A stretch of 15,520 bases of DNA from JdFR-22 sp046537735 (GTDB lineage: Archaea > Halobacteriota > Archaeoglobi > Archaeoglobales > Archaeoglobaceae), in assembly GCA_046537735.1 (NCBI GenBank), contig JBKHKH010000038.1:1-15520 (forward strand), written 5' to 3'. The notes beneath the pieces are model-generated. The model saw nothing but the letters and a program-made list of their open reading frames with translations, was not told the origin of the DNA and ran no database searches. A program made the translations under genes and the position numbers. Below, in pieces: positions 1-6,449 of this stretch (positions are counted from its first letter, which is position 1; every line of letters starts with the position of its first letter).

Positions 1-491
1 TCCGCGAGATCGTTGCTTTTGTCAGTGGGGAACTCTGCAGTAGTATAGTAGCCAACCAATTCATTTACCAGTGCTTTTTGTTCCTCAGGACCTGCAACCA
101 GATTTATAGCACAAGCTCCCCCATTTATTGCTCCACAAAGGGTTGCCCAACCCGCGACTCCTCCTGCACCATAGGCAACCATATCCATAGGTATCTGTGT
201 GTACGGATAACCTACTTCCTCCTTCAGCTGACTCACTACTGCATAAAAAGCTCCTGCAGCACAATGCAATCCCTTGTGATACCCTAGATGCCCTAACTTC
301 CTTGTTTTCTCCACATCAAGCTTTACATAGGGCCAAGGCAGGTCAGGCGTGGCTTCAGGTGTTTGTTTTTGTGTTGGAGCCGCTGTCGGAGTGGGTGTTG
401 TTAGTGAAGCTTCCTGTTCGGAGCACCCCATTCCCAGTGCAGCAGCAGTCAGACCTCCTGCAACCTTCAAAAAACCTCTCCTAGTCAACAT
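1..491 (-). CDS. Tat-exported lipoprotein, split-Soret cytochrome / C-GCAxxG-C-C-like (3' end outside window)
   Basis: Reading leftward from ATG at 491, 163 codons are visible and the frame runs off the window edge. The N-terminus has a twin-arginine motif (RRGFLK, residues 4-9), a short hydrophobic stretch and a lipobox ending at Cys23 (LGMGC), then a Thr/Pro/Gln-rich linker (about 29-50). This indicates a Tat-exported, lipid-anchored protein. The folded part starts near residue 66 and holds HCAAGAF (Cys77), a Gly-rich GAGGVAGW segment, LCGAINGGAC (Cys119, Cys127) and IPMDMVAYG. This pattern resembles the C_GCAxxG_C_C family that includes split-Soret cytochrome c. No CXXCH haem site is visible; in that family such sites could lie in the missing C-terminal part. 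The start is supported by GGTG at 497-500, five bases upstream. Family assignment is from recalled motif resemblance; a redox role outside the membrane is inferred. Confidence 0.75.
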   Translation of the reverse strand, partial: MLTRRGFLKVAGGLTAAALGMGCSEQEASLTTPTPTAAPTQKQTPEATPDLPWPYVKLDVEKTRKLGHLGYHKGLHCAAGAFYAVVSQLKEEVGYPYTQIPMDMVAYGAGGVAGWATLCGAINGGACAINLVAGPEEQKALVNELVGYYTTAEFPTDKSNDLA

Positions 492-520
492 TTTTTCACC
501 ATGAGCACCATGGAGGGCCT

Positions 521-536
521 ATACTAAAAACTTTTC
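521..536 (-). promoter_or_regulatory. Candidate promoter of the Tat lipoprotein gene
   Basis: On the minus strand a BRE-like CGAAAAG is followed directly by an AT-rich TTTTTAGTATA. An archaeal start site about 25 bases downstream would fall near 500, giving a leader of roughly nine bases that just contains the GGTG ribosome site. The TATA match is imperfect, so confidence is modest. Confidence 0.35.
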
Positions 537-570
537 GGCTGCTCTTAACATACTTTTCGGCCGCCCTTAA
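530..570. repeat. Two-copy 19-bp direct repeat upstream of the lipoprotein gene
   Basis: Copies at 530-548 and 552-570 agree at 17 of 19 positions; both differences are T/C. Their period is 22 bp, close to two helical turns. The copy nearer the gene overlaps the candidate BRE/TATA. This could be a regulator-binding repeat or a duplicated promoter element; the sequence does not decide. Confidence 0.6.
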
Positions 571-782
571 AATTGTACGGGAGGGCTAAACAACCTTCCC
601 CATCTCCTTACAGGTTGTGCCACTCTTTATCATGGGGGGTTTTATAGAGAAGAATTGTTATTGATTTTCGCGGACCGGGACAATAGATAACATTACAATA
701 TAAAAAGTAACATAAAAAGTATTTGTTTATATCTCCATCTACCAAATTGACTGCCAACTTCACTCTATACCTACTTCGAATT

Positions 783-856
783 GTAAAACTTTTAATGTGT
801 CAGCTTCAGAAAGCTGATCAAACCGAGGTGTCTTGCTTCGCTCACTATCTCTTACC
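783..856 (+). repeat. Dispersed two-hairpin element, copy 1
   Basis: A perfect hairpin with stem CAGCTT/AAGCTG and a four-base CAGA loop (801-816) is followed by a second, weaker foldable segment (825-850) containing TTGCTTCGCTC. The same order of parts occurs at 15007-15079, where the first stem is CAACTT/AAGTTG. The third stem pair is therefore A-T in one copy and G-C in the other, which keeps pairing intact. Hairpin pairs with a CGCTTCGCTC core resemble subterminal ends of IS200/IS605-type elements as I recall them, so this may be a solo end or a small non-autonomous derivative. No transposase or TnpB remnant is seen beside it. Boundaries are approximate. Confidence 0.6.
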
Positions 857-994
857 ATATTCTCTAGTGTAATGCCATTTATTTCTAACATTTTACAAAG
901 AGCATAAAGCTAATAAAAGTATAATAAAGACTTGTAAAGTTTGCTAAAGTGTTTGAGCCTTTTTTGAATTATTGGTCTTAATTATTTTCACAAG

Positions 995-1002
995 TTTATT
1001 TA
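995..1002 (+). promoter_or_regulatory. Candidate TATA box for the secreted DUF5667-like protein
   Basis: TTTATTTA lies about 40 bases before the ATG at 1043. A start site near 1024 would leave a leader of about 20 bases that contains the strong ribosome site GAGGTGAT (1030-1037). The upstream BRE match is weak. Confidence 0.4.
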
Positions 1003-1042
1003 TTAACAATAGAAGAGATATTAGTGATTGAGGTGATGTAAA

Positions 1043-2050
1043 ATGGTCGAAAAATATGTGGTCTGTATAGCCCTTGCATTCCTGGCACTGATACCCGTAG
1101 GGGCTGCTGCTCAGGAAACAGATGGGGATACCCAATTACCAGACCCGGGGATAACCCCTGATTCATGGATGTATGGATTTAAAAAGGCTTTTGAGAACGT
1201 GGATATGGCATTAACATTCGGTGAAGAGGCAAAAGCAAAGAAACATTTGCATTATGCTGAGTTAAGGCTCAGTGAAGCCAATAACATGGCCGAAAAGAGG
1301 AAAACAGAACATATAGATGATCTGAGTAAAGAATACCAGAACCAGGTGGAGAAAGCTAATAGATTTGCCTTATCTAACACAAATGGAGATGCCAATGTAA
1401 ATGAGCTGGTTGCCAATGCCACAGCCAAACACATTCAGGTGCTAGAGAGAGTGCGACAGCAAGTGCCTGACCAGGCAAAAGAAAGTATAGATGCCGCCAG
1501 GGAAAACTCAATGAGAGGTAATCAAGAAGCTCTAAGGGCTCTGGCCAAAGATAATCCTCAAAAAGCTGCTAAAATCGCTATGGAAGTTGCCAAAGGAAGA
1601 GTAGAAAAGGCCAGACAGACTGCCCATAATGGACAAACAGAAGAAGCCGCTGAAGCTGCACAAGAATATAGTGAATATGCCAGACTGGGTGAAGAGATAG
1701 CCAATATGTCCACACAAATGGGTAAAAACCCGTTAGCAGTAAAGAAAATGGTGGAGAATGCTACCTCAATTCACCAGATAGTCCTGAAGAATGTCCTGGA
1801 AAAAGTCCCGCCACAAGCACAATCAGCCATAGAAGAAGCGATAAACAAGTCTAAAACCGGGCAAGAAGATGCTGCACAAGCTCTGAACAAGACCAGAGGC
1901 GTAAATGGCGATGAGATGGGCTCCCACAATCAGACGTTGGGTAAAGCAAACACAACCACTGAAACTGGCCAAGGGAAGACCAATGCTGCTCAGAATACTA
2001 CACATGACCTACCCACAGGGAAGCCGGAGCAAGGACAAGTAGAGCCGTGA
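1043..2050 (+). CDS. Secreted helical protein with DUF5667-like domain and internal duplication
   Basis: The 335-residue product begins with a Sec-type signal peptide (hydrophobic core about 6-20, likely cleavage after AAA at 21-23). The mature part opens with LPDPGITPDSWMYGFKKAFE and a long Ala/Glu/Lys-rich helical region, a layout typical of DUF5667 proteins in archaea. Residues 121-167 and 235-281 align without gaps and share N-A-T, H, V-L, V-P-x-Q-A, I, A, G and A-x-A-L positions, so the module is duplicated. The last ~55 residues are rich in Asn, Thr, Gly and Gln, with several N-x-S/T sequons that could be glycosylated at the cell surface. No C-terminal membrane anchor is seen, so it is probably secreted or loosely surface-bound. 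The start is supported by GAGGTGAT at 1030-1037. Molecular function is unknown. Confidence 0.85.
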   Translation: MVEKYVVCIALAFLALIPVGAAAQETDGDTQLPDPGITPDSWMYGFKKAFENVDMALTFGEEAKAKKHLHYAELRLSEANNMAEKRKTEHIDDLSKEYQNQVEKANRFALSNTNGDANVNELVANATAKHIQVLERVRQQVPDQAKESIDAARENSMRGNQEALRALAKDNPQKAAKIAMEVAKGRVEKARQTAHNGQTEEAAEAAQEYSEYARLGEEIANMSTQMGKNPLAVKKMVENATSIHQIVLKNVLEKVPPQAQSAIEEAINKSKTGQEDAAQALNKTRGVNGDEMGSHNQTLGKANTTTETGQGKTNAAQNTTHDLPTGKPEQGQVEP

Positions 2051-2088
2051 ATATAGAGAGCCAATTCTAGCGATAGCTACACGAAACT

Positions 2089-2110
2089 AAAGGAATAAAT
2101 TTTTCCTTTT
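2089..2110 (+). terminator. Hairpin/T-rich terminator after the DUF5667-like gene
   Basis: AAAGGAA (2089-2095) pairs perfectly with TTCCTTT (2103-2109) across a seven-base loop, and the 3' arm is itself T-rich. It lies about 40 bases after the stop codon. Archaeal terminators need mainly T-runs, so the hairpin may be incidental. Confidence 0.45.
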
Positions 2111-2160
2111 AACAATTAAACAAAAAACCTCTATTAATAATAATTATAATTCAGGGTGGA

Positions 2161-2178
2161 CCGAAAATTATTTAAATA
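2161..2178 (+). promoter_or_regulatory. Strong archaeal promoter with no annotated gene behind it
   Basis: CCGAAAAT (2161-2168) is a good BRE and is followed by TTTAAATA (2171-2178), close to the archaeal consensus TATA. The expected start site is about 25 bases past the box centre, near 2200. It reads toward the 3' end of the EF-2 gene on the opposite strand, so it does not serve the operon. Confidence 0.6.
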
Positions 2179-2199
2179 CTGAATATTTAGCTTGGACCA

Positions 2200-2297
2200 G
2201 GGTATTGAGCCCTGACATGGAGAGGATTGGGGTTGTCTTAGAGAGGGCTCGAAAAAGGGAGTCAACCTCTCCATTCTTATTACTCAATTCAATTTTA
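2200..2297 (+). ncRNA. Candidate structured small RNA with possible pseudoknot
   Basis: The segment starts where the promoter at 2161-2178 should initiate. ATGGAGAGG (2217-2225) pairs perfectly over nine bases with CCTCTCCAT (2266-2274). GGTTG/CAACC (2231-2235/2263-2267) is an alternative or extending helix. GAGCCC (2207-2212) can pair with GGGCTC (2245-2250) inside the loop, which would make a pseudoknot; a competing small hairpin is CAGGG/CCCTG (2198-2202/2210-2214). A T-rich stretch follows (about 2275-2296), so the 3' end is a guess. It matches no RNA family I recognise: not tRNA, 5S, 7S or RNase P RNA. A 75-codon reading frame from ATG 2217 also runs through it but lacks a ribosome site and has no recognisable domain, so a small protein cannot be fully excluded. 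Confidence 0.4.
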
Positions 2298-2384
2298 CGG
2301 GAATTCAATTATCTTATTAACAGAGGGATTACGATATTCCGGATTTTAGGTCTGAACTGGACTAAAACAAACCTAAGCCGTCAA

Positions 2385-2405
2385 ATAAAAGTAAAAAGAA
2401 AAATA
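2385..2405 (-). terminator. Oligo-T terminator of the RNA polymerase/EF-2 operon
   Basis: Reading leftward, about 14 bases after the EF-2 stop come runs of five, five and four T separated by only one or two other bases. Such T-runs on the coding strand are the main archaeal termination signal. An imperfect hairpin (2344-2367) lies beyond them. Confidence 0.5.
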
Positions 2406-2418
2406 GGTATATTGAATT

Positions 2419-4605
2419 TCAGCTCAGGAAGTAATCTGGGGTAGGGATCTCCATTTTAAGACCTTTTCGCTTCCTGACTTCCATAACGAATTCGTTCAGT
2501 ATGCCCTGAGGCACGAACTCGAAGCCAGCGTGCTCCACACTCCAGAATGCTTTGCCAGCGGTCGCCGACCTTATATCCCCTGCAAATCCGAACATTTCCT
2601 TTACAGGAGCTTTGGCCACCACCGTCACCATATCTCCATCCTGATTCATCTCCAGTACCTGTCCTCTTCTTCCCTGGATCTCTCTGGTGACACTCCCCAG
2701 CATATCCTGAGGAACACTGATATGGACCTTCTGGTATGGCTCCAATAGGGTCGCATCGGCCAGCAGCATGGCAGCAAATGTTGCTGACCTTACAGCGGGT
2801 ATGACCTGTGCCGGTCCTCTGTGGATGGCGTCTTCGTGGAGCTTACAGTCCACCAGCTTGACTTTGACGTTCATTACCGGTTCCCTTGATAGAGGACCTG
2901 TTCTCATAGCCTCTCTGAAGCCCTCCAGGATCAGCTCCATTGTCTCGTGCAGATACTGGATACCTTTGGTCATGTCACAGAATATGTTGCCTTCAAAGAA
3001 TTCCTGGAATCCGTTCGCTTCTTCTCTGGATAACCCTGCTTCCTCTAGTGCCGCTCTTCTTTCTCTCTTCTCCATTTTGTGATGTATTTCCCCTTCTTTG
3101 AATCTCTTCACAACTTCAGGTTCCAGAGGCTCAGCAGTTATGTAAAACCTGTTGTGCTTGTTGGGTGACTTGCCTTCTACAGGACTTGATTGTCTGGTTA
3201 CAGTTTCTCTGAACACCACAATGGGTGGTGAGGTAACTATCTCCAGATGTCTTTCTCTTCTGATCTTTTCGGTGATGACCTGCAAATGGAGCTCTCCCAT
3301 ACCGCTTATGAGGTGCTCTCCCGTCTCTTCATTCAGAGTAACATGAAGGGTAGGATCTTCTTTGGCAATAGACCTCAGAACTTCTATCAACTTGGGGAGG
3401 TCTCTGGGGTGCTTTGCTTCAATAGCCATGGTCACTACCGGTTCGCTGACGTGAGTTATTCGCTCAAAAGGCTCAAATCCCTCTAGAGTTGTGCAGGTGG
3501 AACCGGCAACGGCATCCTTCAATCCTACTAACGCGACTATATTACCCGCAGGGATCTCTGAGACGTCGATCCTCTTGGGTCCCATGAACAGTCCTGTAGT
3601 CTGTATTCGATTGGTCCTCTTCATATCTACAATGTTAAGTTCAGTACCTGGTTTTAGTGTCCCACTGAACAGCCTGCCCACAGCAATTTCGCCAGCATGA
3701 ATATCTCCCACGATCTTGGTGATCATCAAGATCACGGGACCATTGGGATCACACTTTGACATTGCAGTTCCTTCTTTACTATCTATGTCGCCTCTCCAGA
3801 TGGCGCCAACCCTCTCTCTCTGTGCCTGTACTGGTGAGGGCATGTGATTGATCACCATTTCCAGGACCACGTCCGCTATCTTGGATTTCTTGGCAAGCTC
3901 TTTGCTCTTGTCGGCCTTAATATATTCGTAAACTTCCTGGAATCCCACTCCCGTATCCTTCATGGAGGGGACGCTTACTGCCCAGTTATACAGAGCAGAA
4001 CCGAAAGCTACACTTCCAGTACTGACGTCAAGCTTCCAGTCTTTATATTTTTCAGGTTTAACCGATTTGATAAGCTTGTTGACATCAGCGATGATCTTCT
4101 GCAGTCTTTCCTGCATCTCTTCAGAGGTTACCTCTAACTCCTTGATCAGCCTGTCAACTTTATTTATGAAAAGTATGGGCTTAACCTTCTCCTTCAGAGC
4201 CTGCCTCAAAACAGTTTCAGACTGAGGCATGATCCCTTCTACAGCATCAATAACCACTACCACTCCGTCTACAGCCCTCATTGCTCTGGTGACGTCTCCA
4301 CCAAAGTCAACGTGACCGGGGGTATCGATCAGATTAATCAAATATTCCTGTCCCTTGTAACCGTGGACCATGGTAACGTTGGCAGCGTTAATGGTTATAC
4401 CTCTCTCCTGTTCTTGAGAATCAAAATCAAGGTAGAGCTGCTTTCCGGCGAGGTCTTGACTTATCATTCCCGCACCGGCCAGGAGATTGTCACTCAATGT
4501 GGTCTTACCGTGATCGATGTGGGCAACTATACCAATATTCCTTATCCTGTCGGGATAATTCATCAAAGCCCTGATCCTGTCTGCTACTTTCTTGGCTCTG
4601 GCCAT
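2419..4605 (-). CDS. fusA: Translation elongation factor aEF-2
   Basis: This GTPase moves tRNA-mRNA through the ribosome after each peptide bond. Counting from ATG 4605 (728 residues, normal for the family), all GTPase motifs are present: AHIDHGKTT (about 28-36), RGITI switch region (68-72), DTPGH (94-98), NKVD (148-151) and SVAFGSA (198-204). Near the C-terminus, DAIHRGPAQ carries His595, the residue that archaeal EF-2 converts to diphthamide. An upstream GTG at 4614 gives a three-residue longer frame that overlaps the S7 stop. I prefer ATG 4605 because GGTGAT (4610-4615) sits four bases before it, at normal Shine-Dalgarno spacing. It is the last gene of the operon: a T-rich terminator follows, and EF-1alpha and S10, which often come next in methanogens, are not here. 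Confidence 0.97.
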   Translation of the reverse strand: MARAKKVADRIRALMNYPDRIRNIGIVAHIDHGKTTLSDNLLAGAGMISQDLAGKQLYLDFDSQEQERGITINAANVTMVHGYKGQEYLINLIDTPGHVDFGGDVTRAMRAVDGVVVVIDAVEGIMPQSETVLRQALKEKVKPILFINKVDRLIKELEVTSEEMQERLQKIIADVNKLIKSVKPEKYKDWKLDVSTGSVAFGSALYNWAVSVPSMKDTGVGFQEVYEYIKADKSKELAKKSKIADVVLEMVINHMPSPVQAQRERVGAIWRGDIDSKEGTAMSKCDPNGPVILMITKIVGDIHAGEIAVGRLFSGTLKPGTELNIVDMKRTNRIQTTGLFMGPKRIDVSEIPAGNIVALVGLKDAVAGSTCTTLEGFEPFERITHVSEPVVTMAIEAKHPRDLPKLIEVLRSIAKEDPTLHVTLNEETGEHLISGMGELHLQVITEKIRRERHLEIVTSPPIVVFRETVTRQSSPVEGKSPNKHNRFYITAEPLEPEVVKRFKEGEIHHKMEKRERRAALEEAGLSREEANGFQEFFEGNIFCDMTKGIQYLHETMELILEGFREAMRTGPLSREPVMNVKVKLVDCKLHEDAIHRGPAQVIPAVRSATFAAMLLADATLLEPYQKVHISVPQDMLGSVTREIQGRRGQVLEMNQDGDMVTVVAKAPVKEMFGFAGDIRSATAGKAFWSVEHAGFEFVPQGILNEFVMEVRKRKGLKMEIPTPDYFLS

Positions 4606-4608
4606 CTT

Positions 4609-4615
4609 GATCACC
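4609..4615 (-). promoter_or_regulatory. Ribosome binding site deciding the EF-2 start
   Basis: GGTGATC overlaps the stop codon of the S7 gene and places the initiation codon at ATG 4605 rather than GTG 4614, which has no purine-rich site before it. Overlap of stop and ribosome site suggests translational coupling. Confidence 0.6.
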
Positions 4616-5195
4616 TTGCGCTTTTAGCTACTCTCTCTATCTCCTCTTTTCTGGAGACTGCAAAGCTCCTGCTGTCATTATTGGCCGCATTCATGATCTC
4701 CTCAGCAAGACAGACAGAAATGCTCTTCTTGGATTTAAAGCTCGTTCTTCTGGCTCCTTCACATATATTTTGAAGTGCTTGATTCAATCTTCTCATGGAG
4801 GAAATGTCTATCGATTTGGGAACAGCTATACCTCCATATTTGAGCCTTACAATTCCCTCTCTCGGTCCCGCATTTATAAGGGCGTTGACCAGGACCTGAA
4901 GGGGATTGGTATTGGTCTTCTTCTCAATGATTTCAAAACTTTCCTTAACGATATTATAAGCTTGAATCTTTTTACCGGTGTTATGTTCCTTTCTCATTAC
5001 CTTATTGATCAATCTCTCCACAATTGACAACCTTTCTTTGCCAAAAGGAACGTTGGCGTGTACACCTCGAGTGTGGGGAACACGTCTGGGTTCAAGAGAG
5101 ATATAATTCTGTAACGCAGGATCACCTACTTCTACTTCTGAGGGGTCGTACTTTCCGAACACAAGTGTATCTTCCTTCTCAATCCCGAAAGCCAT
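4611..5195 (-). CDS. rps7: 30S ribosomal protein uS7
   Basis: The 194-residue protein matches archaeal uS7, a primary 16S rRNA binder that nucleates assembly of the small-subunit head. Recognisable segments include the N-terminal archaeal extension, KERLSIVERLINKVMR, NPLQVLVNALINAGPREGIVRLKYGG and the C-terminal RRTSFKSKKSISVCLAEEIMNAAN helix region with a basic tail. Length is normal for archaea. ATG 5195 is preceded by GGTGAGATC, which overlaps the TGA of the S12 gene; the gap between the two genes is four bases. Its own stop overlaps the EF-2 ribosome site, so S12, S7 and EF-2 are probably translationally coupled. Confidence 0.96.
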   Translation of the reverse strand: MAFGIEKEDTLVFGKYDPSEVEVGDPALQNYISLEPRRVPHTRGVHANVPFGKERLSIVERLINKVMRKEHNTGKKIQAYNIVKESFEIIEKKTNTNPLQVLVNALINAGPREGIVRLKYGGIAVPKSIDISSMRRLNQALQNICEGARRTSFKSKKSISVCLAEEIMNAANNDSRSFAVSRKEEIERVAKSAR

Positions 5196-5199
5196 GATC

Positions 5200-5628
5200 T
5201 CACCTTAATGGTTTCTCCTTTTTACCTCTCCACAGCTCATCCAGTGAAACATTGTTGACCTTTACCACTTTATACCTGACACCGGGAATGTCTCCCATAC
5301 TTCTGCCCATGGCACCACCGATCTTCTCTACTACCACTTCATCGTGCTCGTCTATGAAGTTTATAGATCCGTCTCCCGGCGTAAATGCGGATATCTGCCT
5401 TCCATTCTTGATCAGCTGAACTCTAACTGCCTTTCTAATAGCAGAGTTGGGCTGTCTAGCCTCTATTCCCAGTTTTTCCAGTACGATACCTCTGGCCATG
5501 GGTGCTCCTTCCAGTGGGTCCGCCTTTATGTTAAGTCGAAGTGTCCTGCGGACGTATCTTCTGTCCTTCCACCTGAACTTACTTTTATTGTTCAGTAGCT
5601 TTCTGCCTGCAAACAATCCTTTGGTCAT
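5200..5628 (-). CDS. rps12: 30S ribosomal protein uS12
   Basis: This 142-residue protein is archaeal uS12, part of the decoding centre. The diagnostic RQPNSAIRK loop is at about 58-66, followed by VRVQLIKNG and GDGSINFIDEHDEV (86-99) and then GGAMGRSMGDIPGVRYKV. Position 67 is Ala where many homologues have Cys. ATG 5628 has GAGGTGT about five bases upstream. It follows the NusA-like gene by 51 bases and precedes S7 by four, keeping the widely conserved S12-S7-EF gene order. Confidence 0.97.
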   Translation of the reverse strand: MTKGLFAGRKLLNNKSKFRWKDRRYVRRTLRLNIKADPLEGAPMARGIVLEKLGIEARQPNSAIRKAVRVQLIKNGRQISAFTPGDGSINFIDEHDEVVVEKIGGAMGRSMGDIPGVRYKVVKVNNVSLDELWRGKKEKPLR

Positions 5629-5679
5629 GAATACACCTCTATAGTTGCTTAATATCCAATCCAGCTCTCATTCAAGCTC

Positions 5680-6099
5680 TCATTTTATCATGATGTCTTC
5701 AATCTCATGATGCCTTTTGGCTAACTCTTTTGCTTTATTTATATTTTTCCCGCTTTTACCGATTATTAAACCCTTATACTGAGGGTTTACAGAGACCCGA
5801 ATGATCTTCTTATTATCTTTTTCCTGCAACTTGACATCCACATCGATGGGTTTAAAAATATTCTCGACAAATTCTACTGGATCATCTGAATGTTCTACAA
5901 CTTCGACTCTTTTTCCCACCAGCTCTTTTATTTTTTCAATGTTTATTCCACCTTTTCCGATGGCTGCACCCATCTCTCCTTTCCTCACTACAAAAACTAT
6001 CTTCTCATCTTCGACTATGCAATCCTTAAGACTTGCTCCAGTTAAACTTTCGAAAAGAGTGAGATACCGTATACTCTCTGATGAAAGCTTCACTCCCAT
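5680..6099 (-). CDS. nusA: Archaeal NusA-family KH-domain RNA-binding protein
   Basis: The 139-residue protein consists of two KH domains and lacks the N-terminal polymerase-binding and S1 domains of bacterial NusA, as usual in archaea. The GxxG loops are visible as AIGKGG (46-51) and IIGKSGKN (112-119). Family knowledge: archaeal NusA binds RNA and is thought to act in transcription elongation or termination; its exact role is less clear than in bacteria. It sits between L30e and S12 in the conserved archaeal order. The start at ATG 6099 has only a short GTGGT upstream. Neighbour gaps are 38 bases (to L30e) and 51 bases (to S12). Confidence 0.93.
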   Translation of the reverse strand: MGVKLSSESIRYLTLFESLTGASLKDCIVEDEKIVFVVRKGEMGAAIGKGGINIEKIKELVGKRVEVVEHSDDPVEFVENIFKPIDVDVKLQEKDNKKIIRVSVNPQYKGLIIGKSGKNINKAKELAKRHHEIEDIMIK

Positions 6100-6137
6100 A
6101 ATACCACTTCTCTTGATAATTGATTTTTCATACCAGG

Positions 6138-6431
6138 CTATTTTTCAACAGCGTTGAGGATCTCAGATTCCCCTGGTTCCAGGATTGCCAGGGATGCAAC
6201 ACTAAAAGGTTTGCCACAGACCCCCCCGAGTGCCATATTATCGCCTTTATACTCCAGCGCAGGAGTATCATATTTTCTTATTTCTTCTCTGATCTCTTCG
6301 GGACAATCAAAAGCCATCATCACCAGTTTTGCATCGCCATCTCTAAGAGCTTTAATCGTTCTTTTACTTCCCAACCAAACTTCACCTGTTTTCAAAGCTT
6401 TTCTTAACGCCTTATCAATCTCTACTTTCAT
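6138..6431 (-). CDS. rpl30e: 50S ribosomal protein eL30
   Basis: The 97-residue protein is an L7Ae/L30e-fold ribosomal protein found in archaea and eukaryotes. Visible family features are ALKTGEVWLGSKRTIKAL at 12-29, AKLVMMAFDCP, and LGGVCGKPFSVASLAIL towards the C-terminus. Length is typical. ATG 6431 follows a G-rich GGGGGT at about eight bases. It lies 18 bases after rpoA2, its normal position in the archaeal polymerase operon. Confidence 0.95.
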   Translation of the reverse strand: MKVEIDKALRKALKTGEVWLGSKRTIKALRDGDAKLVMMAFDCPEEIREEIRKYDTPALEYKGDNMALGGVCGKPFSVASLAILEPGESEILNAVEK

Positions 6432-6449
6432 GCACTTACCCCCATTTGT

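Larger units (their letters stand above)
492..1042. other. Gene-free spacer between two diverging genes
   Basis: I see no credible coding frame on either strand. The spacer holds the direct repeat at 530-570, a near-perfect 12-bp tandem duplication at 698-709/710-721 (11 of 12 identical), the two-hairpin element at about 783-856, and the promoter and ribosome site of the plus-strand gene starting at 1043. The flanking genes are transcribed away from each other, so both probably have their promoters here. Confidence 0.7.
2051..2418. other. Convergent spacer between the DUF5667-like gene and EF-2
   Basis: No confident protein gene lies here. It contains the plus-strand terminator hairpin (2089-2110), the orphan promoter and candidate RNA (2161-2297), an imperfect hairpin at 2344-2367 (eight pairs with one bulged G, seven-base loop), and the minus-strand T-rich terminator of the operon (2385-2405). 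Confidence 0.65.

Noticed and set aside
78..484. Two overlapping plus-strand open frames of 69 and 95 codons
   Set aside because: They are antisense to the Tat lipoprotein gene, which has a clear signal peptide, lipobox and family motifs.
491..514. Short out-of-frame ATG frame overlapping the lipoprotein start
   Set aside because: Its ATG lies upstream of the predicted transcript start near 500, so it probably is not in the mRNA.
944..1135. 63-codon minus-strand frame
   Set aside because: It overlaps the promoter and signal-peptide codons of the secreted protein and shows no start signal or domain.
4312..4773. 153-codon plus-strand frame
   Set aside because: It is antisense to EF-2 and S7, whose motifs are unambiguous.
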